Of a stretch of DNA of 21,092 bases, positions 8,015-14,862 are shown piece by piece; the stretch's first letter is position 1; each line of letters opens with the position of its first letter. The notes under the pieces are model-generated. The model saw only the letters and a list, made by a program, of their open reading frames with translations, had not been told where the DNA came from and made no database searches. The translations under genes were made by a program, and so were the position numbers. Origin of the DNA: a virus; IMG/VR virus record IMGVR_UViG_3300043539_002419, positions 1-21,092 of that record. One strand, 5' to 3'.

Positions 8015-8331
8015 AAATTTTCAAACAATTATTTTGGTTTGGTTTAGTGTTTTACATTTTTGTAGCACTTTTCATAGGATTAGTAACTGTCAACCTGTAT
8101 TCACTACTAACAGATAAAATTTCTGTTAAGAAAAGAACAACAGAAATTAAATCCGAATACGTTGACGATTTTACAAATTTAGATACTCAGACCAAAAAAG
8201 TAATCTATGATACAGTTTTTGTAGAAAAGGCCAAACCCAAACCTGTCGAAAATAATTTGAAAATCCAAACCCGTGATACAGTAAGGGATACCACGGTTAT
8301 TAAAACTAACGATTCGACAAAGACTCTTTAA
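8011..8331 (+). CDS. Small membrane-anchored protein, spanin-like candidate
   Basis: A 106-aa protein with one clear N-terminal hydrophobic segment (residues about 7-33, FWFGLVFYIFVALFIGLVTV) preceded by MKIFKQ, then a charged, probably exported or periplasmic tail that ends in a Thr/Asp/Lys-rich low-complexity stretch. With positive residues before the span it should be N-in, C-out. Single-span proteins of this size in phages include inner-membrane spanins and superinfection-exclusion proteins; no lipobox partner gene is visible next to it, so neither role is supported further. The end overlaps, tail to tail, the last 26 bases of the minus-strand gene at 8306-8707. Confidence 0.68.
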   Translation: MKIFKQLFWFGLVFYIFVALFIGLVTVNLYSLLTDKISVKKRTTEIKSEYVDDFTNLDTQTKKVIYDTVFVEKAKPKPVENNLKIQTRDTVRDTTVIKTNDSTKTL

Positions 8332-8707
8332 GAACTCTTAATATTGTATCTTTAATACTTTCATTCTTTTTCTTAGGTTTGTAAGAAACCATAGTTGGTT
8401 TGTTTCCTTTACCTACTTTAGGTTCTTTTTTTTCTTCTCTTCTCTTTTGTGCGCAAGCGGCTTTTTTCTGAGAGTCAGACATCTTTGATGCAACACCTGC
8501 AGCCCTACATTTAGGATATCCTTTACTGTCCGCATCAGGTCTTCCGCAAGGAGGATGCCCACCACCCTCTTTTTTTCTACATATATTAACCCAAGGACCC
8601 GAGGGTTGTTTACTTCCTTTAGGTTTTTTCTTTTTACCAAACCAAACAGCCAAGTCTTCTTTCATTATCTGTTCTAAAACAGCTTCATCGATTTGTTTTT
8701 TTTCCAT
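8306..8707 (-). CDS. DUF5872-like basic Cys-containing small protein
   Basis: A 133-aa, strongly Lys-rich protein. The core (about residues 38-90) contains PWVNICRKKEGGGHPPCGRP, then KGYPKCRAAGVASKMSDSQK and CAQKRREEKK, with four Cys spaced as in DUF5872-type proteins of phages and large DNA viruses; a metal-binding or nucleic-acid-associated fold is plausible but unproven. The N-terminus (IDEAVLEQIMKED) and especially the C-terminus (ESIKDTILRVLKESLSNR) resemble the amphipathic helix ending in I/L-x-E seen in the protein at 7081-7560, so it may also be a packaged, protease-trimmed protein. It starts 13 bases after an AATAAATA/TATTTATT element and is divergent from the gene at 8734. Confidence 0.72.
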   Translation of the reverse strand: MEKKQIDEAVLEQIMKEDLAVWFGKKKKPKGSKQPSGPWVNICRKKEGGGHPPCGRPDADSKGYPKCRAAGVASKMSDSQKKAACAQKRREEKKEPKVGKGNKPTMVSYKPKKKNESIKDTILRVLKESLSNR

Positions 8708-8720
8708 AATTTACTATATT

Positions 8721-8728
8721 AATAAATA
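8721..8728 (-). promoter_or_regulatory. TATTTATT element in the divergent 8707/8734 spacer
   Basis: On the minus strand this reads TATTTATT, 13 bases upstream of the ATG at 8707, within AATATTTATTAATATAGTAA, which resembles the sequence upstream of the portal gene. Read on the plus strand the same bases are AATAAATA, close to the T4 late core TATAAATA, five bases before the ATG at 8734. It could serve either or both genes. Confidence 0.35.
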
Positions 8729-8733
8729 TTCTT

Positions 8734-8976
8734 ATGAACGAAAACGACAATATTGAAAACCAACCCAACAATGAACCAATAGGTCAACTATTTGGTTCTG
8801 TTTTTTATTACAGTACTGAACATTTGGATGATTTAATTGATAGTATACAAGAAGAACAAGCATTACTTATGATGAAATTAGCTTGTGAAAAAGCCTTATT
8901 TTCTGGTGTTTATTCTCTTGAAGAAACAGAAATTCTTTTAAAATCTTTACGTAAAACACATAAGGTTAAAATTTAA
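8734..8976 (+). CDS. Small acidic hypothetical protein
   Basis: An 80-aa protein with a polar, Asn-rich N-terminus (MNENDNIENQPNNEP) and a helical remainder (TEHLDDLIDSIQEEQALLMM, then YSLEETEILLKSLRKTHKVK). Family not recognised. It stands alone on the plus strand between a divergent small gene and the terminator that faces the capsid gene. Start chosen at the first ATG after the 26-base divergent spacer; no alternative upstream start exists in that spacer. Confidence 0.65.
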   Translation: MNENDNIENQPNNEPIGQLFGSVFYYSTEHLDDLIDSIQEEQALLMMKLACEKALFSGVYSLEETEILLKSLRKTHKVKI

Positions 8977-9015
8977 TAACTTTATGTTTTTATAAATCAA
9001 AGTATATAAAATAAA

Positions 9016-9038
9016 AAAGGGGACCATTGGTCCCCTTT
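9016..9038 (-). terminator. Strong hairpin terminator at the end of the capsid gene
   Basis: AAAGGGGACCA-T-TGGTCCCCTTT is a perfect odd palindrome (10-bp stem with a 3-base loop in practice). On the minus strand it is followed by TTTTTTATTTT, a good intrinsic-terminator tail, about 20 bases after the gp23 stop. On the plus strand the tail is CCCCTTTCTATTT, so it may also end transcription of the convergent 80-aa gene. Confidence 0.85.
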
Positions 9039-9057
9039 CTATTTAATAAGAGATAGA

Positions 9058-10848
9058 TTATCTCAATTCTCTCAAGTCGAATGTTCTTACACCATCAACT
9101 GTAATTCTACCGTAGAAACGGTTGTTTACCACCTTCTTAGCGTATCTTGTCATAATACCCTTGATTGGTGTGAAGTTGAATGGATTGTACATTGTAGGAG
9201 TTAATTGTAGAGGTACATACGGTGCGTAAATGTAACCTGTATCAAGTAACGATGTTCCTTTGTGACCTAACAACACTTGGTTTGCAGGGAAGTAAGGGTC
9301 ACGGTAAACCTGATATCTACCAGCCAATGTTCCAACTCTCTCGATACCCATATTGTATTGGTCTTGCTCAGGAGCTGCATTTGAAACGTGGAAGTATTCC
9401 AAGTCATCAAAGATAGCAGATACCTCAGAAGATACTACAATCCAGTTAGCTCCACCTCTAAGTGTAGACTTGTGGATTTGAGCTGAGATTTGGTTGATTG
9501 CTGTGATAAGAGTTTGGTTCCAGTCCTTCTGTGTGTAAGGAACTGCGTTTGAACCTAATCTCTTCCATCCGTTGTAATCCCAACGTAAGTTCCAAGCTGC
9601 CGCTTTTCTTAAGTCTCTTAAGATTTCACGGTCGATTTCAGCTGCCACTTGCTCAGACAACAAAGCTGTTAATTCAGCCTCAGCGTCGATGTTGTGGAAT
9701 GCTGCAACGTCTTGAGCCATTTCAGGAGACCATTGAGCTCTAAGTTTTCTTTCTGTTACAGATACAGTAACTGACTGTAGGTCAAAAGAAACTTCACCAA
9801 TTTTATCTTCGAATTCAAGATTCTTGTAGATTCTGTAAGTAGTAGTGAACGCTTGAGCGTTTGCACTCGTAGAAGAGAATGTTGAACCTGTGTAACCGTC
9901 AATTGAATTAGCACCTACTTCAGCAGGAACCTGTAAATCAACTTCCAAGTAAATCTTACCTTCAGCATCACAAACGTCGTAGTAAGTACCACCATCAGTT
10001 AAACTTTCAGGGAATCCTAATGTTTCGTTTTGACCATACTGAACAATACCTTTACCATATCTTTGAGTTACAACTCTAAATAGGTAATTGTTGTTTGTAT
10101 TCGCAGATGTAGTTATATTTCCTGCAGCACCTCTGATAGTTAAATCTGCTAAGAATTCTTCAGTGTCCATAGGTTGACCGTTAGGACCGATAAGTTTACC
10201 AGCACCATCAGATGCGAAACCTGACATAACCAAAAGAACTTTTCTGTAGTCACCATAATATCCATAACCTGAAACTACTAATTGGTCACCTACCCAAACT
10301 ACAGTTCTGTTACCAGCTGTAATTGAAGAGAATTGACCTTTAGAATAGTCGTAAAGACCTGGTGGGTCTAAAGCTGGTTCGTTACCTTCGTAGAATCTAT
10401 CGTAAAGGTCTTTTTGAGTGTTGTAGTCGTAACCACTGTTTGGTGTTTGACCTGCAGCAGCATTAGGTGAACCGTAAGGAGCCCAGTGCTCGTTAGCGCC
10501 AGCACCTGTGTATGACTGAATGTTTGGTACAAAGTAGAACAACTTACCGATAGGAAGGTTCATAGCTTGTACAGAAACGATATCATTAGCCAAAAGTTTA
10601 GAGAAAACTCTACGTACGATTGGAAACACAACAGTTTCGAAAGAACCTGAGTCAGCGGTAGACGCAGCTTCGTTAATGAGGTATGATGCTTGGTTTTCAT
10701 ATAACTGAGCAACGTTCTCTTTTAGGTGGCCTTTTAAGCCTTCTAGGAAACCTAATTTTTCCCATTTGTTAATAGTATCTTCTTTGATAACTTTAAGGTG
10801 CTTAAGACCAATGTTACCAACAAGACCTGATTCTAATAATGCTCCCAT
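9058..10848 (-). CDS. 23: Major capsid protein, T4 gp23-like
   Basis: A 596-aa protein. The N-terminal 60 residues form a charged helical delta-like segment (INKWEKLGFLEGLKGHLKEN) ending in ASYLINE|AASTADSG, an I-x-E|A site after E60 that corresponds to the T4 gp23 maturation cleavage near residue 65. Next come FETVVFPIVRRVFSKLLAND and VQAMNLPIGKLFYFVPNI, hallmark gp23 lines, and near the end the floor/P-domain strands (PTMYNPFNFTPIKGIMTRYA, then RFYGRITVDGVRTFDL). The middle (about residues 110-340) is a Gly/Tyr/Asn-rich insertion domain, making it longer than T4 gp23 (521 aa). It is the last gene of the minus-strand head block, after gp22, and is followed by a strong terminator. In T4 this protein forms the hexamers of the head shell after chaperone-assisted folding. 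Confidence 0.95.
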   Translation of the reverse strand: MGALLESGLVGNIGLKHLKVIKEDTINKWEKLGFLEGLKGHLKENVAQLYENQASYLINEAASTADSGSFETVVFPIVRRVFSKLLANDIVSVQAMNLPIGKLFYFVPNIQSYTGAGANEHWAPYGSPNAAAGQTPNSGYDYNTQKDLYDRFYEGNEPALDPPGLYDYSKGQFSSITAGNRTVVWVGDQLVVSGYGYYGDYRKVLLVMSGFASDGAGKLIGPNGQPMDTEEFLADLTIRGAAGNITTSANTNNNYLFRVVTQRYGKGIVQYGQNETLGFPESLTDGGTYYDVCDAEGKIYLEVDLQVPAEVGANSIDGYTGSTFSSTSANAQAFTTTYRIYKNLEFEDKIGEVSFDLQSVTVSVTERKLRAQWSPEMAQDVAAFHNIDAEAELTALLSEQVAAEIDREILRDLRKAAAWNLRWDYNGWKRLGSNAVPYTQKDWNQTLITAINQISAQIHKSTLRGGANWIVVSSEVSAIFDDLEYFHVSNAAPEQDQYNMGIERVGTLAGRYQVYRDPYFPANQVLLGHKGTSLLDTGYIYAPYVPLQLTPTMYNPFNFTPIKGIMTRYAKKVVNNRFYGRITVDGVRTFDLRELR

Positions 10849-10877
10849 TTTAGTATTAAATTTTGTTTTTTTTAGTT

Positions 10878-10885
10878 TATTTATT
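10878..10885 (-). promoter_or_regulatory. AATAAATA element upstream of gp23
   Basis: The minus strand reads AATAAATA 29 bases before the capsid ATG, near-identical to the T4 late core TATAAATA and in the T4 sense, unlike the TATTTATW elements before other genes here. The spacer between gp22 and gp23 is only 39 bases and very A-rich, so a chance match is possible. Confidence 0.3.
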
Positions 10886-10887
10886 TT

Positions 10888-12366
10888 TTAGAGTTTTGAC
10901 ATTAAATCTTTAATTCTTAAGAATTGTGGATTTTCATAAGCTCTAGATTCGATTAAACTTGTTGAAGAACCTGAACTTGCTTGGTTGTTGATTTTTCTTT
11001 CAACACTTTCATTAAGTCCTTGTGTCTCTACTTTTGAAAGGTCATCTTTCATTGTTTTGTAGAGTTGTTTTGATTCTTTTAAAGTTTCTGCTGAGTCGAA
11101 TCTTCTAAGAATGTTTATTTTTTCTTTCTTTGTAGTAGAGTGTTCAGTAAACAAACGAGTAGCGTAAGCTAAGTTTGAATTAAAAACAGCAACTTCGTTC
11201 AATTTTTCTCTGAAAATATTTAACGCTTTTCTGTATTCTTCATTCTTTTCTCTAAGCATTTTCATCTCTGCGTTGATAGACTCAACTTTTACACCATTGT
11301 CTGTATAATTGTAATTACGATTATTTGTAACACCTTTTCTCAAACCCCTACCTTCTTTTGAACCAAATCCATAAGTTCTAGCAGCTTCTTTAGTTTCCTT
11401 TTTTTCGTAATCTTTGTAGTGTCCTTTTTCTTCGCCAGCTTTCTTTTCAACACCGTCTACATTCTTACGTCTGTATTCGTGTTTCTTAGAACCATAGTCC
11501 TCTTCCATTTCACCCTCTTTAAATTCGAATTTAGCTTTACCAGTACCCATTTTAGTTGGTCCTTGTTTTTTGTGGTCGTCGAAGCCCTTTTTAGGTAATG
11601 ATTTACCATATTTAAATTTAGGACTTCCCATCCCAACGCCTTTAGGTTTTACAGTCATTTTTGCCTCTTCGAGATTGTAGTCTTCAGAACCTTCTTCCAT
11701 TTCGTCATAAGATTCCTCCATTTCCATACCCTCGTGTGAACTTTCTTCCATTTCATCGTCATCCTCATCCATTACGATTTCATACATAATGTCATCTTCT
11801 TCCATTTCTTCTTCCGTTTCATCTTCATTGTATTCGCCTTCAGCGTACAATGCGTCTAAAACAGCCTCAAGGTCTGTATCCTTTTCATCCAAATAAGATT
11901 CCCCCATTTCCTTTTCCATTTCTTCTAATTCATCTTCCTCCTCTTCATTCATTTTGACGAGGTATTCAACATCTTCATCGGTATCTTTTATGTGAACATC
12001 ATCACCGTCTTTTTTAACGATAATTCCATCCTCATCACCCATACGTTTGAAAATTGCCAAGATTTCTTCATCAGAAGCATCTGTCAAATCAATAGTTTCA
12101 TCTTCATCTTCGAAATCCATATCATCCATTTCATCCGAATCCATTTCTAGTTCATCAGCATCAACATCCATTGAGTCGTCATCGACATCAACATCTGTCA
12201 TTGCATCAAGCTCAATCTCATCTTGTTCAGATAGAGACTCTTTTACCAACTGACTGATTTCTTCCTTCATAGTTGAAGCAAGTATTCCTTTTGCGTTTTC
12301 GGCTATAACATTCTCCACATTTCTCATTTGGAGTAAAGCCTCTTCTACTAAATCTTTTTGCGACAT
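10888..12366 (-). CDS. 22: Prohead core scaffold protein, T4 gp22-like
   Basis: A 492-aa, extremely acidic protein. N-terminal residues 1-50 contain an amphipathic helix and two I/L-x-E protease-type sites (VIAE|N after residue 23, SLSE|Q after residue 47). Residues about 50-235 are long Asp/Glu/Met runs (DDMDFEDEDE, EMEESYDEMEE). Residues about 236-345 are a basic Lys/Gly-rich stretch (FKYGKSLPKKGFDDHKKQGP). Residues 360-430 are a likely coiled coil, and the C-terminus ends in ENPQFLRIKDLMSKL. It lies between protease and capsid genes exactly as gene 22 in T4; the longer, charge-segregated form (T4 gp22 is 269 aa) is unusual. The core protein is expected to be degraded by gp21 before packaging. 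Coiled-coil, acidity and position support the call; direct similarity to T4 gp22 is weak. Confidence 0.8.
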   Translation of the reverse strand: MSQKDLVEEALLQMRNVENVIAENAKGILASTMKEEISQLVKESLSEQDEIELDAMTDVDVDDDSMDVDADELEMDSDEMDDMDFEDEDETIDLTDASDEEILAIFKRMGDEDGIIVKKDGDDVHIKDTDEDVEYLVKMNEEEEDELEEMEKEMGESYLDEKDTDLEAVLDALYAEGEYNEDETEEEMEEDDIMYEIVMDEDDDEMEESSHEGMEMEESYDEMEEGSEDYNLEEAKMTVKPKGVGMGSPKFKYGKSLPKKGFDDHKKQGPTKMGTGKAKFEFKEGEMEEDYGSKKHEYRRKNVDGVEKKAGEEKGHYKDYEKKETKEAARTYGFGSKEGRGLRKGVTNNRNYNYTDNGVKVESINAEMKMLREKNEEYRKALNIFREKLNEVAVFNSNLAYATRLFTEHSTTKKEKINILRRFDSAETLKESKQLYKTMKDDLSKVETQGLNESVERKINNQASSGSSTSLIESRAYENPQFLRIKDLMSKL

Positions 12367-12379
12367 AGAATTTTTTTAC

Positions 12380-12387
12380 TATAAATA
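12380..12387 (-). promoter_or_regulatory. TATTTATA element upstream of gp22
   Basis: The minus strand reads AGTATTTATAGTAAAA, ending 13 bases before the gp22 ATG at 12366, and lies just after a transcription terminator, so a fresh start for gp22-gp23 is expected here. On the plus strand the same bases are TATAAATA, the exact T4 late core, but pointing away from gp22. Confidence 0.45.
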
Positions 12388-12444
12388 CTGCACAAACAAC
12401 AAAAAATTACATTTGTTGAACTACAAATTTTTATAGCAAAAAAA

Positions 12445-12466
12445 AAGAGGAGTAAAAACTCCCCTT
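12445..12466 (-). terminator. Intrinsic terminator after the DUF4494-like gene
   Basis: On the minus strand AAGGGGAGT-TTTT-ACTCCTCTT forms a 9-bp stem with one G-U pair, followed by a run of nine T (12446 down to 12438). The hairpin begins right after the TAA of the 69-aa gene. On the plus strand the wobble becomes an A-C mismatch, so it fits minus-strand use. It separates gp21 and the small gene from gp22-gp23. Confidence 0.8.
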
Positions 12467-12468
12467 TT

Positions 12469-12678
12469 TTATTGAATTACTTCGTCAATTTTACTTTCAA
12501 CAATTGCTGTTATTCTCCATTCGTGTTGAAAACCGCGATATTTTTCTGTTACCTTAGATTCGACATCCGTAGGTGAGTAACCTTTAACAAGTTTTTCTTC
12601 TCTCATTTTTTTTAATCTTCCTGAGTTTTCATCGGGTAACTCATAAACAACTTTTGCTACAAAATATTTTTCATCCAT
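12469..12678 (-). CDS. DUF4494-like small protein
   Basis: A 69-aa protein: KYFVAKVVYELPDENSGRLK, then EEKLVKGYSPTDVESKVTEK and WRITAIVESKIDEVI. The order of strand, 'kk..EeyLVda.s.tEaEa.vt' and a final strand with 'I..v..sKi' matches the DUF4494 pattern known mostly from Bacteroidota genomes and their phages; I know no biochemical function for it. It starts 11 bases after the gp21 stop and is ended by its own terminator. T4 has no counterpart between genes 21 and 22, so this is an accessory of the lineage. Confidence 0.7.
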   Translation of the reverse strand: MDEKYFVAKVVYELPDENSGRLKKMREEKLVKGYSPTDVESKVTEKYRGFQHEWRITAIVESKIDEVIQ

Positions 12679-12689
12679 ATGTTTTAATT

Positions 12690-13397
12690 TTATTTACCCA
12701 AATAATCGGACAATCTTTTCATTAAATCAACTGACTTACCAAAACCTTTTTCTTCCTGATGAACTTTTCTTTCCTCCTCAAGGTTTTCTTCGTAATTATT
12801 TCTATCTTCAGGATTTGAAAAAAGGTATGCTCCTGGTGTGGATGGTGATGAAACTAAATCAAAACATATTAATTCAAAGTCATCCTGAACCTCATTTTGT
12901 TCACCAACTTTTTTTAATGAACCAACACCACGTGATGAAACTCCCATCGTGACACCTTGTCTCATTAGGTTTGCCGCAATATCACCTTTTGTGGATACTA
13001 CACCGCTTTCGTGGAACCCTGGTGAAGTTAATAATTTGAGTTTACCCATAAGAATGTTGTTGTCCCACCACACATCAGTTATTATGTGTGAAACTCTGTC
13101 TAAATCGATTAGTGATGATTCTGGATGGTTTAATTCGGATGTTGATAATCCCTTTTTTATTGCTGTCTTATATCTGTCAGCTTCTCTCTTTAATATTCTC
13201 TCAGGATATACACGACCATTTCTATTTGGTACACCATATTTTTGTAAAACGGCATAAAACTCAAAAGGGTTTCTATAATCAATATCTTTTTGTTCTTTGA
13301 TAAAATCTTCATTCAATCTATCCTTCGGATTTACGAACCCAGCATCCATTTCTATTAGAATGCCCTTACCCGTCTGATTAGGTCCCAAAATTTTCAT
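12690..13397 (-). CDS. 21: Prohead core protease, T4 gp21-like serine protease
   Basis: A 235-aa protein with the fold signature of phage prohead proteases: FYAVLQKYGVPNRNGRVYPE at residues 47-66 (the 'gv.N.NgRvYp' line), the catalytic His in SELNHPE (H91), a following DLDRVSHIITDVWWDNNIL strand pair, and the nucleophile in MGVSSRGVGS (S154 or S155), then DFELICFDLVSSPSTPGAY, another conserved line (probable catalytic or structural Asp). T4 gp21 cleaves scaffold, shell and internal proteins after I/L-x-E and then itself. The C-terminal 35 residues are charged and helical and may be the self-cleaved propeptide. Position between portal-side core genes and scaffold gp22 matches T4. All catalytic elements appear present. 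Confidence 0.92.
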   Translation of the reverse strand: MKILGPNQTGKGILIEMDAGFVNPKDRLNEDFIKEQKDIDYRNPFEFYAVLQKYGVPNRNGRVYPERILKREADRYKTAIKKGLSTSELNHPESSLIDLDRVSHIITDVWWDNNILMGKLKLLTSPGFHESGVVSTKGDIAANLMRQGVTMGVSSRGVGSLKKVGEQNEVQDDFELICFDLVSSPSTPGAYLFSNPEDRNNYEENLEEERKVHQEEKGFGKSVDLMKRLSDYLGK

Positions 13398-13415
13398 ATT
13401 TGTTTTATATTTCTC

Positions 13416-13423
13416 AATAAATA
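13416..13423 (-). promoter_or_regulatory. TATTTATT element upstream of gp21
   Basis: The minus strand reads GTATATTTATTGAGAAATAT, with TATTTATT ending 18 bases before the gp21 ATG and starting 7 bases after the stop of the 149-aa gene. Candidate late promoter by recurrence and position. Confidence 0.4.
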
Positions 13424-13430
13424 TACTTCT

Positions 13431-13880
13431 TTAGATAGTTTGATACGTTTCTGAGTTTTTTGACGATGAAAAATTAAAATGTCTGTTGTTAATTATATTT
13501 TCCCTATAAATTTTTTTTATAATTTTTATTACGGAATCTCTAATTTCATTTGACTTAAAATCTAATAAACAGTTGGTATATAAGTTGATTTCCAAGTTCA
13601 TAAAAGATTTTTTGTCTTTCCTAATCCCACTAGTTCTCAAGTCCAAGTCAACTATAAAATTTTCTTTAAACAATTCTCTATCTAATGATGAAAAAATTGA
13701 ATGTTTTATGGAACGGTTTAAAGTATTAACAACATTACTCCAACTATCTTTGTTTTCCAATGGGTTTACCCAAGTTTGAATGTTTATGTAAATTGATTTA
13801 AGTTCTTTTGAATCAACAGTACCGTAAAATGTTTTAATTGAATCGTATTGATTAATGTTAATTGTTTTTCCCTTCTTCAT
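13431..13880 (-). CDS. Conserved-type hypothetical protein in the head gene block
   Basis: A 149-aa basic protein with an alpha/beta pattern: KSIYINIQTWVNPLENKDSW, then FKENFIVDLDLRTSGIRKDK, KSFMNLEINLYTN, and a helix SNEIRDSVIKIIKKIYREN. I recognise this kind of protein only as an unnamed companion of prohead genes in marine T4-like phages; no catalytic motif is seen. It starts at 13880, upstream of which is an 81-base spacer shared with the divergent bS21 gene, and it ends 33 bases before gp21. Codon use and base composition resemble its neighbours. Confidence 0.75.
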   Translation of the reverse strand: MKKGKTININQYDSIKTFYGTVDSKELKSIYINIQTWVNPLENKDSWSNVVNTLNRSIKHSIFSSLDRELFKENFIVDLDLRTSGIRKDKKSFMNLEINLYTNCLLDFKSNEIRDSVIKIIKKIYRENIINNRHFNFSSSKNSETYQTI

Positions 13881-13961
13881 AGGGTTTTTTTTGATACTAT
13901 GTAGTTTATTTTAATTAAAAATAGTAAATCTTTTTACATATTCCAAATATATGTATGATAT

Positions 13962-14150
13962 ATGTTATTAGTAAAAGTTGATTCAAACATTGAAAAAGCC
14001 TTAAAGACCTTAAAGTCCAAGGTAATCAAAACAAAACAAAACCAAAGATTGGTTGAATTAAAAGAGTATGAAAAAAAATCAGTTAGGAAAAGGGAACAAA
14101 TAAAAGTTGCAAAACACCAACAATATCTTAGGAATCAGTCTGAGAAATAG
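13962..14150 (+). CDS. rpsU: Phage-encoded ribosomal protein bS21
   Basis: The 62-aa product matches bS21 along its length: LLVKVDSNIEKALKTLKSKV, then IKTKQNQRLVELKEYEKKSV and RKREQIKVAKHQQYLRN. The 'IekALK.lK.K..kT', 'k.yeK.SV.kR.qi' and 'A..qQ.lRn' blocks resemble the Bacteroidota form rather than the Arg-tailed enterobacterial form. bS21 sits on the 30S platform beside the anti-Shine-Dalgarno end of 16S rRNA; in Bacteroidota it helps to hide that sequence. Phage copies of bS21 are known from cultivated and metagenomic phages. The gene is the only plus-strand gene inside the minus-strand head block, and its last 23 bases overlap the end of the convergent core-protein gene. No Shine-Dalgarno sequence precedes the ATG. 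Confidence 0.9.
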   Translation: MLLVKVDSNIEKALKTLKSKVIKTKQNQRLVELKEYEKKSVRKREQIKVAKHQQYLRNQSEK

Positions 14151-14838
14151 ATTCTTCCAACTGTTTCAATCTAATGTAGTTGACCTGTTCGTAATTCTCA
14201 TCCTTAATTTTTTGAATAGTTTCAACTAACTTTTGTTTCATATCATCTTCACTTTCTTTTTCTAAAAGATTTTCTAATTTAGAAACTGTTGACTCTTTAA
14301 TTTCAAAAAATTCTTTTTCTAAATCTTCAGGTCGACTAGCTAAAATATGAAATACTTTCTTTTTAGTTGATTCATCTAAATTTTCCAAATAATTTTGAAT
14401 AGTCTGATTTGCAATGTTTACCATCGACTTTAAAGGAATTTCGATTGATTCATTTACGGGAGTTGTATTCGATTTTAATATTTCCAATATTTTCTTTTTA
14501 GAACCAATTCTTTCTATCAAATTAATATTTTTAAAATAAACCAAATTGTCCAAATCCTGATAATTGTTTTCAACCTCTCTTCCTATTTTTGGTAAACTAA
14601 CATTTTCAATCAAATGTCTAATTAATTCAATACCTTCATTGAGGTATAATTCGGCATCTTCGGATGACAAACCTTGTGGTTTGTACAAGTCATCGTACAA
14701 AGAGTACAATTTTGAAAAATTTTTATTTTCGAGAATATTGTGTCTAAATTCTCTGAGAGTTTTTTTGAAATGTGCAGAGTTATTGTAGGACTCTACTAAG
14801 TTTTTTTCAACAACAGATTTTATTTGTCCAAAGGTCAT
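14128..14838 (-). CDS. Probable prohead core protein in the gp67/68 position
   Basis: A 236-aa helical, charged protein between portal and protease genes, where T4 has the core genes 67 and 68. I place the start at the ATG at 14838: the frame extends six codons farther to a TTG, but the ATG gives an N-terminus MTFGQIKSVVEKNLVE|SYNN, an amphipathic helix ending in L-V-E that matches the prohead protease rule, and leaves a 16-base leader after a TATTTATT element. The middle contains IEIPLKSMVNIANQTIQNYL and NLDESTKKKVFHILASRPED, and the C-terminal 70 residues are Glu/Lys-rich with coiled-coil character. No direct similarity to T4 gp67 or gp68 is claimed; the role is inferred from position, composition and the cleavage-like N-terminus. 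Its 3' end overlaps the bS21 gene on the other strand. Confidence 0.75.
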   Translation of the reverse strand: MTFGQIKSVVEKNLVESYNNSAHFKKTLREFRHNILENKNFSKLYSLYDDLYKPQGLSSEDAELYLNEGIELIRHLIENVSLPKIGREVENNYQDLDNLVYFKNINLIERIGSKKKILEILKSNTTPVNESIEIPLKSMVNIANQTIQNYLENLDESTKKKVFHILASRPEDLEKEFFEIKESTVSKLENLLEKESEDDMKQKLVETIQKIKDENYEQVNYIRLKQLEESISQTDS

Positions 14839-14854
14839 CTTAAGGGGATTTTTC

Positions 14855-14862
14855 AATAAATA
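14855..14862 (-). promoter_or_regulatory. TATTTATT element upstream of the gp67/68-like gene
   Basis: The minus strand reads CCTAATATTTATTGAAAAAT; TATTTATT follows the portal stop codon at once and ends 16 bases before the ATG at 14838. Candidate late promoter by recurrence and position. Confidence 0.4.

Noticed and set aside
12047-12253. Ser-rich plus-strand reading frame of 68 codons
   Set aside because: It is the complement of the Asp/Glu repeats of gp22 (gat/gaa codons read as atc/ttc shifted to tca); no start context and low complexity.
14132-14154. Inverted repeat GAATC/GATTC at the bS21/core-gene convergence as a terminator
   Set aside because: Only a 5-bp stem with a 13-base loop and no T-run on either strand.
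14839-14856. TTG at 14856 as the start of the gp67/68-like gene
   Set aside because: It would place the start inside the TATTTATT element; the ATG at 14838 gives a normal leader and a targeting-like N-terminus.
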